Source: CAZSBB01 sp964605235 (GTDB lineage Bacteria; Planctomycetota; Phycisphaerae; Phycisphaerales; Phycisphaeraceae). From it: a stretch of DNA of 20,670 bases. Numbering within the stretch: the first letter of the stretch is position 1; the number at the start of each line of letters is the position of its first letter. Below the pieces are notes generated by a model. It saw only the letters and a program-made list of their open reading frames with translations, made no database searches and was not told the origin of the DNA. Where the stretch lies: the NCBI GenBank assembly GCA_964605235.1, contig CAZSBB010000062.1:1-20670 (forward strand). The letters run 5' to 3'. The position numbers and the translations under genes were made by a program. This document shows, piece after piece, positions 1-9,074 of this stretch.

Positions 1-105
1 GCCGCGCGGGCGTACGTGCAGCAGCGTCACGATTTGCAGGGCCGGGTGACGGAATTGCTGGCGGTGCTGGGGAAGCTGGGCGCCGTGGGCCAGAAGGTAT
101 CATGA
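1..105 (+). CDS. C-terminal end of an upstream gene, possibly a GT4 glycosyltransferase (partial)
   Basis: Frame 1 is open from the window edge to a TGA at 103-105 and encodes the last 34 residues of a protein that begins outside the window. The peptide has the look of the helical tail of GT4-type glycosyltransferases: an Ala/Arg-Ala-Tyr-Val start, then a charged stretch, then an amphipathic Leu-rich helix (TELLAVLGKLGAV). This fits the neighbouring glycan genes, but the piece is far too short for a firm family call. It is on the same strand as the next gene and 51 bases upstream of it, so it is probably part of the same operon. Confidence 0.5.
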   Translation, partial: AARAYVQQRHDLQGRVTELLAVLGKLGAVGQKVS

Positions 106-156
106 TGTCCACCGGCCAGGGTGCGCAGGCGGCATCCGGTCAAACAAGGATATTTG

Positions 157-993
157 ATGGCTACGGAAAAAATCACCTTTTCCTTCGGCGAAAACTGGGC
201 GGACTTCATCGCCCGCAACTTCAGCCCGCAGCGCGTCGACATCTCTCGCCAGTGTCTGCTGGGCATGCTCGAACGGCCGGATTTACAGGGCCAATATTTC
301 CTGGACCTGGGCTGCGGCAGCGGGTTGTCCTCACTGGCGGCCTTCACCGCCGGCGCCGCACGCATCGTCAGCTTCGACATCGACCCGCACTCGGTCGCCA
401 CCACCCGCAAGCTCTGGGAAATGCATGGCTCGCCGGCCCACTGGGAAATCCATCACGGCTCGGCGCTGGACCGCGATTTTCTCGCCACCCTTGAACCGGC
501 CGACATCGCCTACTCCTGGGGCGTGCTGCATCACACCGGCCAAATGTGGCAAGCCATCCGCAATGCCGCGCCGCTGATGAAACCCGACGGCGTCTTCTTC
601 ATCGCCCTTTACACCACGACCCCCAGTTCGCCGTACTGGCTCAAGGTCAAACGCCGCTACAACGCCGCCGGTAACTTACGCAAACGCCTGATGGAGTGGC
701 ACTATGTCCTGCGCCACATGGCGCTGCCCGATCTCATCTGCCTGCGCAATCCCTGGCGACGTTTTCGTGACTACCAGGCCAGCCGTGGCATGAGTCAGAT
801 GACCGACGTGCGCGACTGGCTGGGCGGCTATCCCTACGAGGACGCCTCCGTCGAGCAGGTGCTGCGCTTCGGCCGCGATGAGCTGGGACTCGAACTGGTC
901 AACCTCAAGACCGGCGAAGCCTGCACCGAGTACGTCTTCTGTCATCCTGATCGCAACCCACAGTGGCGCCGGCCGGTCGCGCCCAGCGAGTAA
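157..993 (+). CDS. Class I SAM-dependent methyltransferase of the glycan cluster
   Basis: A 278-residue predicted soluble methyltransferase that would transfer a methyl group from S-adenosylmethionine to an unknown acceptor, probably a sugar or glycan intermediate given its neighbours (inference). The glycine-rich SAM loop LDLGCGSG lies at residues 49-56. The acidic end of strand 2 (SFDID) is at about 72-76, and the post-motif WGVLHHTG at about 121-128 is typical of Methyltransf_11/25-like folds. I place the start at the ATG at 157 because AAGGA lies 8 bases upstream; a GTG at 121 in the same frame would add 12 residues without a better ribosome site. The stop is 5 bases before the next start, implying translational coupling with the AsnB-like gene. 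The C-terminal 100 residues (Arg/Trp-rich) carry no motif I recognise. Confidence 0.88.
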   Translation: MATEKITFSFGENWADFIARNFSPQRVDISRQCLLGMLERPDLQGQYFLDLGCGSGLSSLAAFTAGAARIVSFDIDPHSVATTRKLWEMHGSPAHWEIHHGSALDRDFLATLEPADIAYSWGVLHHTGQMWQAIRNAAPLMKPDGVFFIALYTTTPSSPYWLKVKRRYNAAGNLRKRLMEWHYVLRHMALPDLICLRNPWRRFRDYQASRGMSQMTDVRDWLGGYPYEDASVEQVLRFGRDELGLELVNLKTGEACTEYVFCHPDRNPQWRRPVAPSE

Positions 994-998
994 ACCGC

Positions 999-2876
999 AT
1001 GTGCGGCATCGCCGGCATCCTGCGCTTTGATCCACCCGCCTGTTTGCCGGGTGAAATTGAGCGCATGACCGCCGCCCTCGCCCACCGCGGCCCGGACGAT
1101 CAGGGCGTGCTGACCCGCGCCGGCGTGGCGCTGGGACATCGCCGGCTGTCCATCATCGACCTCGCCGGCGGACATCAGCCGATGGCGAACGAGGACCAGC
1201 AGGTCTGGATCGTCTTCAACGGCGAAATCTACAACTACCGCGAGCTGCGCCCACAGCTCGAACAGGCGGGCCATCGCTTCGCCTCGCACAGCGACACCGA
1301 AGTCATCCTGCACGCCTACGAACAATGGGGTGAAAGCTGCGTCGAACGCCTGCGCGGGATGTTCGCCTTCGCCATCGCGGATTTCCGCCAGCAGCGCCTG
1401 TTCCTCGCCCGCGATCATCTGGGCATCAAGCCGCTGCTCTACCGTGTGGGGCGCGGCTACGTCGCCTTTGCCAGTGAATTGCAGGCGCTGCGGCAAGTCA
1501 ACGACAGCGAGCCCACCGGGAGCATCACGGCGCTTGATGCGTTTTTGCGCTGCAAGTACATCCCGCAGCCGGACACGGTGTTCCATGAAATCCACAAGCT
1601 CGCCCCCGGCAACCGCTTGACCATTGACTTCACCGGCAGCCGGCCGGAGCCGCAGTCGTACTACCAGCCGCGCCTGGCGCCCCCGGCGTCCGCGCCGTGG
1701 GATGAAGCCGCCTGGCTCGAACGCTTCGAGCATACCGTGCGGGAGTCGGTGCAGGCGCACCTGGTCAGCGATGTGCCTTTTGGCGTGTTCCTCTCCGGCG
1801 GGATCGATTCGACGCTGGTGGCGTGGTACATGAGTGAGTTGCTGGAGCGCCCGGTCAAGGCGTTTTCCATTGGTTTTGCCGAGCCGGAGTTCTGCGAGCT
1901 GCGCTACGCCCAGCAGGCGGCGCGGGAGCTGGGGGTCGAGCAGCACACGCAGGTGGTGGAGCCCAAGGTCGCGGACCTGCTGCCCACGCTGATGCAGCAC
2001 TATGGCGAACCGTTTGCCGACAGCTCTGCCGTGCCCACGTGGTATGTCTGTCAGTTGGCGCGCCAGTATGTGCCGATGGTGCTGTCGGGCGACGGCGGCG
2101 ATGAGCTGTTTGCCGGCTACGGGCGCTACGGCATTTGGCAGCAGCAGGGCCTGGCGCACGCGGCTTACCGGCTGGCGCGCGGCTGGACGGTGGATGGTGA
2201 GACCTGGCGCAGCATCGCCCGCCGGCTGACGCATCCGCGCGAAAAACGCCTGGAGTTCTGGGCGGGGTTGATGTCCAACTTCCTCGGTTCCCAGCGCCGC
2301 AATCTGTGGCGTCCGGAACATCATCATCAGCTTGATCGACCATTGGCCGCGCTCGTCGCCGCCGCCGAGCTGGCGCGTGATGATGATCCACTGGCGTTTG
2401 TGCAGACGCTTGATGTGCACACCTATCTGCCGGGCGACATCCTCACCAAGGTGGATATCGCCAGCATGTGTCATGGTCTGGAAGCCCGCACCCCGCTGGT
2501 GGATCGCGTGGTGCTGGACTTCGCCGCGGCGGTGCCCATCGCGCTGCGCTGTGCCGGACGCGGGCGGAGTCGCGTGCTCAAGCATCTGCCCAAGCTGGCG
2601 CTGACCCGCCGGCTGGGGCGCGCGTTTGTGGATCGCCCCAAGATGGGCTTTGGCATTCCCCAGGAACAATGGCTGCTGCCCGGCGCGCCGCTGCGCCCAT
2701 TGCTGGAGGAAACGGTGTTGTCGCCGCGCGCCCGGCTGCATGAGTTTCTGCGTGCGGAGGAAGTGCGCCGGCAGGTGGACGCCAACGACAAGGGGCGCGG
2801 CAATTCGTACATTGTCTGGATGCTGCTGACGCTGGGCGTCTGGCTGGCGGCCAACCCGCGCGTGACCTTCCGCTGA
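999..2876 (+). CDS. asnB: Asparagine synthase (glutamine-hydrolysing)-like amidotransferase, copy 1
   Basis: A 625-residue two-domain enzyme. The N-terminal class II glutaminase begins MCGIAG, so Cys2 becomes the nucleophile after Met removal, and it keeps AHRGPD and FNGEIYNY. The C-terminal ATP-dependent synthetase has the PP-loop SGGIDST at residues 266-272, then SGDGGDE and the GLEARTPLVDR segment, so both half-reactions look intact. Known family activity is ammonia release from glutamine and its transfer to an AMP-activated carboxylate. In asparagine synthesis that carboxylate is aspartate, while relatives in polysaccharide clusters are proposed to amidate uronic acids. Sitting between a methyltransferase and GT4 genes, this copy may serve glycan modification rather than Asn supply (inference). 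The start at 999 is fixed by the MCG terminus; no clear Shine-Dalgarno precedes it, which fits coupling to the stop 5 bases upstream. A paralogue lies at 5294-7186. Confidence 0.93.
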   Translation: MCGIAGILRFDPPACLPGEIERMTAALAHRGPDDQGVLTRAGVALGHRRLSIIDLAGGHQPMANEDQQVWIVFNGEIYNYRELRPQLEQAGHRFASHSDTEVILHAYEQWGESCVERLRGMFAFAIADFRQQRLFLARDHLGIKPLLYRVGRGYVAFASELQALRQVNDSEPTGSITALDAFLRCKYIPQPDTVFHEIHKLAPGNRLTIDFTGSRPEPQSYYQPRLAPPASAPWDEAAWLERFEHTVRESVQAHLVSDVPFGVFLSGGIDSTLVAWYMSELLERPVKAFSIGFAEPEFCELRYAQQAARELGVEQHTQVVEPKVADLLPTLMQHYGEPFADSSAVPTWYVCQLARQYVPMVLSGDGGDELFAGYGRYGIWQQQGLAHAAYRLARGWTVDGETWRSIARRLTHPREKRLEFWAGLMSNFLGSQRRNLWRPEHHHQLDRPLAALVAAAELARDDDPLAFVQTLDVHTYLPGDILTKVDIASMCHGLEARTPLVDRVVLDFAAAVPIALRCAGRGRSRVLKHLPKLALTRRLGRAFVDRPKMGFGIPQEQWLLPGAPLRPLLEETVLSPRARLHEFLRAEEVRRQVDANDKGRGNSYIVWMLLTLGVWLAANPRVTFR

Positions 2877-2915
2877 GCCAATGTCAGCACGCCCGCTTCC
2901 GGGCAGGAGAGAGCC

Positions 2916-4103
2916 ATGCGGATTGTGTACGTGCTGCCGTTTGCCCCCCCGGCGACGCAGTACGGCGGACCGGTGACGCAGGTGGATATGACCGCTCCCG
3001 AGCTGGCGCGGCGCGGCCATGATGTGCGCCTGGTCGGCTCCGATCTGAACATTGACCCCGCACTGCCGCGCGAGCAATGGGTTGAACGCCACGGCTATCA
3101 CATCTGGTATGCCCGCCGACCAGCATGGGGCTATCCCGCACCGTACCACCTGCCCCGCGCCGCGCTGGGGTTGCAATCGGCGCTGCCCGGCGCGGATGTG
3201 GTGCATCTGCAACTGGGGCTGACCCTGCTCAATCGGCTGGCGCTCCAACACGCCCGCGCAGCCGGGGTGCCGTGCATCTACGCCCCGCGCGGCTCGCTGT
3301 GTCCACTGCGGCTGCGCGACAAGCGTCTGGTCAAGTGGTTCTTCCTGCGCCTGGTGGAGCGTCCGCTGCTGCGACAGGTTGCCGCCTGTCATGCGTTGAC
3401 GGAAAAAGAACGCGCTGATCTGCACGCGCAGGGCGTGGAAGATGCGCGCATCCACATCATTCCCAATGCCGTCCCCGCCGGCGATCCCGCCCAGTGGCCC
3501 ACGCAGGCGCAAGCGCGGGAGCGCCTGGGCTGGGCCGCCGACGAACAGGTCGTGCTGTTTCTGGGCCAGGTGCTGGCGATCAAGGGGCTGGACCTGCTGA
3601 TCACCGCCGTTGCTGAACTGCGCGATCGCTTCCCCCGGCTGCGGCTGGTGGTGGCGGGGCCGGATGCGGGTTACGAGCAGGCCGCCCGGGCGCTGGTGCG
3701 CCGGCATCAACTTGACGAGCGCGTGCGCTTCCTCGGCTACGTCACCGGCGCGCACAAACGCGAGGTCTTTCGCGCTGCGGACCTGTTCGCCTTGATCTCG
3801 CATTCCGAGGGCTTGCCCAACGCCGTGCTCGAAGCCTGTGCCCTGGAGCGCCCGGTGCTCATCAGCACGGCCTGTCAGGTGCCGCAGGTGGCGACGGCGG
3901 ACGCCGGCCGGGTGATTCCTGCAAGTCAGACGGAAACCACCGCAGCGCTGGCGGATATGCTGTCCGATCCAACTCGCATGCAGGCGATGGGTCAGCGCGC
4001 GCTGGAACTGTCGCGCACGGAGTTTTCCGTCACCCGCACGGTCGATCGACTCGAAGCGCTATACCAGCAGGTGGCGGCGCGCCGGGAGGGCAAGCATGCC
4101 TGA
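2916..4103 (+). CDS. GT4-family glycosyltransferase
   Basis: A 395-residue GT-B fold retaining glycosyltransferase that would move a sugar from a nucleotide-sugar donor to a growing glycan at the cytoplasmic face of the membrane. The N-terminal domain starts MRIVYVLPFAPP with the GG and GH-x-V motifs (YGGPVTQ, RRGHDV) usual in the family. The C-terminal nucleotide-binding domain contains FLGQVLAIKGLDLLI and the EX7E signature E298-GLPNAVL-E306. The ATG at 2916 is supported by an AGGAGAGA sequence just upstream. Its stop overlaps the next start by 8 bases, so it is co-translated with a second GT4. Donor and acceptor cannot be deduced. Confidence 0.9.
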   Translation: MRIVYVLPFAPPATQYGGPVTQVDMTAPELARRGHDVRLVGSDLNIDPALPREQWVERHGYHIWYARRPAWGYPAPYHLPRAALGLQSALPGADVVHLQLGLTLLNRLALQHARAAGVPCIYAPRGSLCPLRLRDKRLVKWFFLRLVERPLLRQVAACHALTEKERADLHAQGVEDARIHIIPNAVPAGDPAQWPTQAQARERLGWAADEQVVLFLGQVLAIKGLDLLITAVAELRDRFPRLRLVVAGPDAGYEQAARALVRRHQLDERVRFLGYVTGAHKREVFRAADLFALISHSEGLPNAVLEACALERPVLISTACQVPQVATADAGRVIPASQTETTAALADMLSDPTRMQAMGQRALELSRTEFSVTRTVDRLEALYQQVAARREGKHA

Positions 4104-5253
4104 TGCCACTCCCGCGCGCGTGGTGCGCGTGCTGCAGGTGATCGATCGACTCGACCGCGGCGGCGCGGAGACGTGGCTGCTGGGGATGCTCCAGCGCCTC
4201 GACCGGACCCGCTTTGCCTGCGACGTGCTGGTGCATACGGAGCAGCCGCAGCCGTATGACGCCGCCGTGCGCGCCACCGGCAGCCGCATTCTGCCGTGTC
4301 TGCGTCCCGCCCGGCCGTGGCAGTACGCCCGCAACTTCGCCCGGCTGGTGCGCACGCATGGGCCGTATGACGTCGTGCACTGTCACACCCATCACTGGAA
4401 CGGCGTGGTGCTGCGGTTGGCGCGGCGCGCGGGCATCCCCGTGCGGGTGCCGCACAGCCGGACGGAAAAATCGGTGCCTGATGGACAGAATCATCTTCGG
4501 CGTCGAATCTATGCCTGGTGGATGACGCGCTGGATTCATCGCTACGCCACAGCCGGGTTGGCGGTCAGCGACGCGGCGGCGGTGGGTCTGTTCGGCCCGG
4601 GCTGGCAGCGCGATGGACGGTATGCCATCCTGCGCAGCGCGCTGGACTTGACCCCGTTTCGCCAACCGTCGGCTTTGGAGCCGCTGCCCGCGCCGCTGAA
4701 CGATCCACAGCGCCCGCTGGTGCTGCATGTGGGGCGTTTCGATCCACAGAAGAACCATTCGCTGGTGCTGGCGGTGATGAACACGCTGGCGCGGCTGGAT
4801 GAGCGGCTGGTCTTCGCGCTGGTCGGCGCGGGGCCCCTGGAAGCGGAACTGCGGCAAATGGCGAGTCAGACGGCGTGCGGAAACCGCCTGGCATTTCTGG
4901 GGCTGCGTGCGGATATTCCCGCCTTGCTGGCGCGGCGGGCGGGCGTGTTGTTGTTGCCTTCGTTGTTTGAAGGTTTGCCGCGTGTGGCGGTGGAGGCGCA
5001 GGCGGCGGGTGTGCCGGTGGTGCTGGCGGACAGCATTACGCGCGAGACGGAGATCGTCGCGCCGCTGGTGCACTGGCTGAGTCTGAAGCAGGACGCCGGC
5101 GCGTGGGCGGCGCGCGTGCTGGACGTGCTGCGTGCGCCCCGGCCGATCAACGCGGACGCCGCGCTGGTGGTGCTGGAAGCCAGTGATTTCAACCTGGAGC
5201 GCAACGTCGCTCAGCTTGAGCGCCTGTACCTACAATGGGCCGGCGTGGCGTAA
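4096..5253 (+). CDS. GT4-family glycosyltransferase, second copy
   Basis: A 385-residue GT-B glycosyltransferase, distinct in sequence from the one upstream. The N-terminal LQVIDRLDRGGAETWLL segment is the form seen in EpsF/WcaL-like enzymes of exopolysaccharide and capsule clusters. The C-terminal domain has HVGRFDPQKNHSLVL and the EX7E motif E292-GLPRVAV-E300. The start ATG lies inside the end of the preceding gene (8-base overlap), and GGGAGGG upstream acts as its ribosome site. A 40-base gap follows before the second AsnB-like gene. The pairing suggests two consecutive sugar additions in one pathway (inference). Sugar specificity is unknown. Confidence 0.9.
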   Translation: MPDATPARVVRVLQVIDRLDRGGAETWLLGMLQRLDRTRFACDVLVHTEQPQPYDAAVRATGSRILPCLRPARPWQYARNFARLVRTHGPYDVVHCHTHHWNGVVLRLARRAGIPVRVPHSRTEKSVPDGQNHLRRRIYAWWMTRWIHRYATAGLAVSDAAAVGLFGPGWQRDGRYAILRSALDLTPFRQPSALEPLPAPLNDPQRPLVLHVGRFDPQKNHSLVLAVMNTLARLDERLVFALVGAGPLEAELRQMASQTACGNRLAFLGLRADIPALLARRAGVLLLPSLFEGLPRVAVEAQAAGVPVVLADSITRETEIVAPLVHWLSLKQDAGAWAARVLDVLRAPRPINADAALVVLEASDFNLERNVAQLERLYLQWAGVA

Positions 5254-5293
5254 AGCGTTCCGACCGATCATTCCCGTAACAGCGAACCCGAGC

Positions 5294-7186
5294 ATGTGCG
5301 GCATTGCAGGCGTGATTCGATTCGACTCCCCGCAGGCCGCCCAGCCTGCGCTGCAAGCCGAGATCGACGCCATGACCGCCGCCATCGCCCACCGCGGCCC
5401 CGATGGTCATGGTTCCTATGTGCGCGATGGCGTGGCGTTGGGGCACCGCCGACTGTCCATCATCGATCTCGCCGGCGGGCATCAGCCGATGTCCAACGAG
5501 GACCAGTCCATCTGGATCACTTTCAACGGCGAAATCTACAACTACCTTGACCTGCGCCAGCAGCTTGAAGCCCATGGCCATCAGTTCGCCAGTCGCAGCG
5601 ACACCGAGGTGATCGTCCATGCTTACGAGCAGTGGGGCGATGCCTGCGTCGAGCGTTTTCGCGGCATGTTCGCTTTCGTCATCGCGGACTTCCGTCAGCG
5701 TCGCATGTTGCTGGCGCGCGATCACTTTGGCATCAAGCCGGTGTACTACCGCAGCTTTCCTGGCGGTTTTGCCTTTGCTTCCGAGCTGCATGCCTTGCGC
5801 GCCGGCAACGCCCCGACCCCGCGCGGCAGCTTGCAGGCGATCGACCACTTCTTCCGCTTCGGCTACATCCCCGGCCCGGACACCATTTACGCCGATGTCC
5901 ACAAGCTCCTGCCCGGCCACCGCCTGACCCTCGACTTCACCGGCGCCGTGCAGGCGCCCGCACCATACTGGCAGCCCACGCTGGCGCCTTCGCCTTCGCT
6001 TGATCAAAACCAATGGGATCAGCAATTCGACGACGTGGTGCGCTCGTCCGTGCAGGCGCACCTCATCAGCGATGTGCCCTTTGGCGTCTTCCTCTCCGGC
6101 GGCATCGACTCCACGCTCATCGCCTGGCACATGAGCCAGCTTCTGGACCGACCGGTCAAAGCCTTCACCATCGCGTTCGATGAATCCGCCTGCAATGAAC
6201 TGCCCTACGCCCAGCAGGCGGCGGCGGTGTGCGGGGTGGAATTGATCAGTCAGCATGTGCGCCAGGATGCGGTCACGCTGTTGCCGCAGCTCATCGCGCA
6301 CTACGGCGAACCCTATGCCGACAGCTCGGCGCTGCCCACGTGGTATGTCTGTCGGCTCGCGCGCCAGCATGTGCCGATGGTGCTGTCGGGCGATGGCGGG
6401 GATGAGTTTTTCGCCGGCTATTCCAAGTACCGCCTGTTCACGCACCGTCGGCGGACGCAATTGCTCGGGGCGCTGCTGCGCGGCGACGGCGATTGGCCGC
6501 TGATCGTGCGCCTGCTGGGCAGCGGCGCGCTGGGCGGCGGTCATCGCCCGCTGGATGCGTGGATGGCGCTGATGAATTACCTGCCCGACCGCGTGCGCCG
6601 GCGGATGTGGCAACCGGCGCTGCGCCAGCTCATGGAACCTCCGAACCTGCGCTTCGAGCAGGCCGGCGCACTGGCGCAGGCGGCCGCGACCGACCCTGTG
6701 GGTTACGCCCAGCTCATCGACCAGCAGACGTATATGGTTGACGACATTCTCACCAAGGTGGATGTGGCGAGCATGTGCCACGGGCTGGAGGTGCGGACGC
6801 CGTTGATTGATCGTCACGTGCAGGCTTTTGCCGGCGCGCTGCCGCTGGCGCAACGGCTGGCGGCCGACGCGCGCGGCCGGCTGACGCTCAAGCATCTGCC
6901 CAAGCGCGCCCTGCTGCGCCGCTTCCCGGCTGCATTCGTGCAGCGCCCCAAGCAGGGTTTTGCGATTCCCCGCGATCAATGGCTCGCCCGCGGCGCGCCG
7001 ATGCGGCTGATGCTCGATGATCTGCTGGACGATCCCAATGGCCCGCTGCGGCAGTGGTTCACCCCCGGCGCGCTGCGCTGGATGCGGCGCGTGCATGACA
7101 TGACGGGCAAGTTCTCCACCCCGCTCTGGCCGCTGCTGGTGCTGGGCGTGTGGCGGCAGCAGAACCCGGAGGTGAGCTTTGGGTAA
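5294..7186 (+). CDS. asnB: Asparagine synthase (glutamine-hydrolysing)-like amidotransferase, copy 2
   Basis: A 630-residue paralogue of the enzyme at 999-2876, colinear with it over the full length. It shares long identical stretches such as GVALGHRRLSIIDLAGGHQP and VQAHL-x-SDVPFGVFLSGG. Cys2 of the glutaminase, FNGEIYNY, the PP-loop SGGIDST (residues 268-274) and SGDGGDE are all kept, so it should be active. The open frame continues 54 codons upstream, but that stretch lies over the previous GT gene and reads as low-complexity shadow; the MCGIAG terminus sets the start at 5294. No Shine-Dalgarno sequence is visible. Two intact AsnB paralogues in one glycan operon suggest different carboxylate acceptors, or one for glycan amidation and one for asparagine (inference). 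Confidence 0.93.
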   Translation: MCGIAGVIRFDSPQAAQPALQAEIDAMTAAIAHRGPDGHGSYVRDGVALGHRRLSIIDLAGGHQPMSNEDQSIWITFNGEIYNYLDLRQQLEAHGHQFASRSDTEVIVHAYEQWGDACVERFRGMFAFVIADFRQRRMLLARDHFGIKPVYYRSFPGGFAFASELHALRAGNAPTPRGSLQAIDHFFRFGYIPGPDTIYADVHKLLPGHRLTLDFTGAVQAPAPYWQPTLAPSPSLDQNQWDQQFDDVVRSSVQAHLISDVPFGVFLSGGIDSTLIAWHMSQLLDRPVKAFTIAFDESACNELPYAQQAAAVCGVELISQHVRQDAVTLLPQLIAHYGEPYADSSALPTWYVCRLARQHVPMVLSGDGGDEFFAGYSKYRLFTHRRRTQLLGALLRGDGDWPLIVRLLGSGALGGGHRPLDAWMALMNYLPDRVRRRMWQPALRQLMEPPNLRFEQAGALAQAAATDPVGYAQLIDQQTYMVDDILTKVDVASMCHGLEVRTPLIDRHVQAFAGALPLAQRLAADARGRLTLKHLPKRALLRRFPAAFVQRPKQGFAIPRDQWLARGAPMRLMLDDLLDDPNGPLRQWFTPGALRWMRRVHDMTGKFSTPLWPLLVLGVWRQQNPEVSFG

Positions 7187-9074
7187 CGCTGCCGGCGTCC
7201 ATCCGCGTTGGCTGGGATTGCCGCTGGGTTTGACGGTCGGCCTGTTGCTGCACATGACCGGCTGTTGGTTGCTGTGGAACGTGCCGCCGGTGCGTCAGGC
7301 GGTGATCGCGCTGGATGAGCACCGTCACCTGCTGGCGGGTGGTCTGTTGCTGCTGATCGGGCTGGCGGGCTGGTGGCCGACGCTGCGCCGTGCGCAGCAC
7401 GAGCGACTGGGCGGATGGAGCAGCCATCCCTGGCGTGCGGGTTGGTGCAACGGCATTCTGCTGGCGCTGTGTACCTTGCTGTTCACCGTGCCGCTGCTGA
7501 CCGCCTGGACGAAGCTCACGCCGTTCTACTCGGCGCTGCTGGCGGGGTTGCCCTTCAGCGATGCCTACAACTATCTCGACGGGGCGCTGGTGCTGGAGCA
7601 CACGGGAGCGCTCCCAGCCTGGAACCAGCGTCGCCCGCTGACCACGCTGCTGCTGGCGGCGCGGCTGTGGCTGGCGCAGGGCGACTACGCGCTGGCGCTG
7701 GTGCAGCAGGCCTGGTTGGTGGGGGCGGCGGTGTTCATTCTCGCCCGCACGGTGGCGCGCGACACGTTGCCGCTGGCGGGGGCAGCGGTGGCGCTGGGTT
7801 GGTATGCCGTGGCGGGCCGAAACCTGGTGTGGTGCAATCTTTCCGAACCGGTGGGTTTGCTGCTGGGTCTGTTGGCGACGGCGTTGCTGTGGCGCGGGAC
7901 GGTGGATCGGCGGCTGGGCACGGCGCTCATGGGTCTGGGGGTGCTGGCGGTGGGACTCAATGCCCGTGCCGGGGCGTTCTTTGTGCTGCCGTTGCTGGTG
8001 CTGTGGTTGTCGGCGGGATGGCGCGGCCGGCGGCGGCGCATGCTGGCGGTGGGAGCGGCGGCGCTGGCGGTGCTCGTCGGGGCGCTGTTGTTGGAAGCCG
8101 TTTGGCGCGGGGTGTATGGCGCAGGCGTGGCGGCCGGGCAGGGCAACTTCGCACTGACGTTTTACGGGCTGGCGACCGGTCAGCCGGGCTGGGAGCGAAT
8201 TTACGCCGACTACCCGGAAGCGCGCAACTGGCCGGAGCCGCAGATCAACGCATTGGCGTGGACCAAAGCCTGGGAGCAGGTGCGCGCCGCGCCGCTGGAT
8301 CTGGCGCGGGGGTTGGGGCGCGGGGCGATGCTGGCGCTGCGCGATCTGCTCGGTTCGCCAGCGCATGGGCTGCTGTTGCTGCTGGCGGCGGCGGCGAGTT
8401 GGCGCTTCTGGCGGCAGCGCTGGTTCGGCGTGGTGGGAGTGACGTGGCTGGGGATGGCGCTGTCCGCGCCGATCATCTATCCCGACGGCGGCATCCGGGT
8501 GTTTGTAACCACGCTGCCGCTGGCGGTATTGCCGCTGCTGGTCTTCGGCGCTGCGCCTCAAGGCGTCAGTGAGCCGCCCCGAGCATCGGTCGATCCCTGG
8601 GCGGGAGTGACGCCCGCCGTTGCTTTGACGCTGGCGCTGCTGGCGGGGGCACTGGCGTTGCCGGCGCTGCTGGTGCGTCAGAGCGTATGGCGTGGGGCGA
8701 ATCACGTCGCGGCGGGGACGGACGGCACGCAGTTGCTGGCGGTGGTGGGGCCCGGCAATCCGCAGGTGCGGGTGTTGCCGGCCGGTGGTGGGGAGCCCAC
8801 GCTGTTTCCCACGGTTCGAGCGGAGGATTATGCCGCCCAGCGCGACGCCCATCCGGCGGTGTCGTTGCCGGCTGTGGCAGCCGACGCGCCGGCGGTGTTG
8901 ATGATCGCCTTCAGCCCCGTGCCGCCGGGGGGAACCTGGTGGTTGCTGGGATCGGCGGACCTGCCGGGCGATCGGGCGCGGGTGGTGCGGCTGCGCGGCC
9001 GCGCCGAGGTGGAGGGTCCGATTCGCTGGTTTTTCGTAGATGAAGTGGAAACCCTGGAGCGCGGGAAAGAATGA
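7179..9074 (+). CDS. Polytopic membrane protein, possible GT-C (PMT/GT39-like) glycosyltransferase
   Basis: A 631-residue integral membrane protein with about 11-13 hydrophobic spans by eye (for example near residues 12-33, 50-65, 89-109, 172-190, 196-212, 222-238, 247-276, 288-307, 416-432, 441-457 and 477-498), followed by a soluble tail of about 130 residues. The acidic loop after span 3 (FSDAYNYLDGALVLEHTG, about 126-143) and the nearby NQRRPL recall GT-C transferases that use polyprenyl-linked sugars, but I see no diagnostic signature. The start is the TTG at 7179: GGAGGTGA (7168-7175) lies upstream with 6 bases between GGAGG and TTG, and no ATG occurs for 25 codons. It overlaps the AsnB gene by 8 bases and the next gene by 4 (ATGA). 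A polymerase or flippase-like role is the main alternative. Confidence 0.75.
   Translation: MGNAAGVHPRWLGLPLGLTVGLLLHMTGCWLLWNVPPVRQAVIALDEHRHLLAGGLLLLIGLAGWWPTLRRAQHERLGGWSSHPWRAGWCNGILLALCTLLFTVPLLTAWTKLTPFYSALLAGLPFSDAYNYLDGALVLEHTGALPAWNQRRPLTTLLLAARLWLAQGDYALALVQQAWLVGAAVFILARTVARDTLPLAGAAVALGWYAVAGRNLVWCNLSEPVGLLLGLLATALLWRGTVDRRLGTALMGLGVLAVGLNARAGAFFVLPLLVLWLSAGWRGRRRRMLAVGAAALAVLVGALLLEAVWRGVYGAGVAAGQGNFALTFYGLATGQPGWERIYADYPEARNWPEPQINALAWTKAWEQVRAAPLDLARGLGRGAMLALRDLLGSPAHGLLLLLAAAASWRFWRQRWFGVVGVTWLGMALSAPIIYPDGGIRVFVTTLPLAVLPLLVFGAAPQGVSEPPRASVDPWAGVTPAVALTLALLAGALALPALLVRQSVWRGANHVAAGTDGTQLLAVVGPGNPQVRVLPAGGGEPTLFPTVRAEDYAAQRDAHPAVSLPAVAADAPAVLMIAFSPVPPGGTWWLLGSADLPGDRARVVRLRGRAEVEGPIRWFFVDEVETLERGKE

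Noticed and set aside
942..3803. A 953-codon open frame on the - strand opposite asnB copy 1 and the first GT4
   Set aside because: The + strand has clear family motifs throughout. The antisense product is Arg/Gln/His-rich low-complexity sequence, as expected from the GC-rich reverse of real codons.
5132..5293. Extended N terminus of asnB copy 2
   Set aside because: The family needs Cys at position 2 after the initiator Met. The extension overlaps the GT4 gene and reads as shadow sequence.
5189..7255. A 688-codon - strand frame opposite asnB copy 2
   Set aside because: It mirrors the composition of the frame opposite asnB copy 1 and has no domain. It is a shadow of the paralogue.
7059..8852. 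A 597-codon - strand frame opposite the membrane protein
   Set aside because: The product is almost entirely Gln/Arg/Pro/His repeats, a typical antisense of Leu/Ala/Gly-rich membrane codons.
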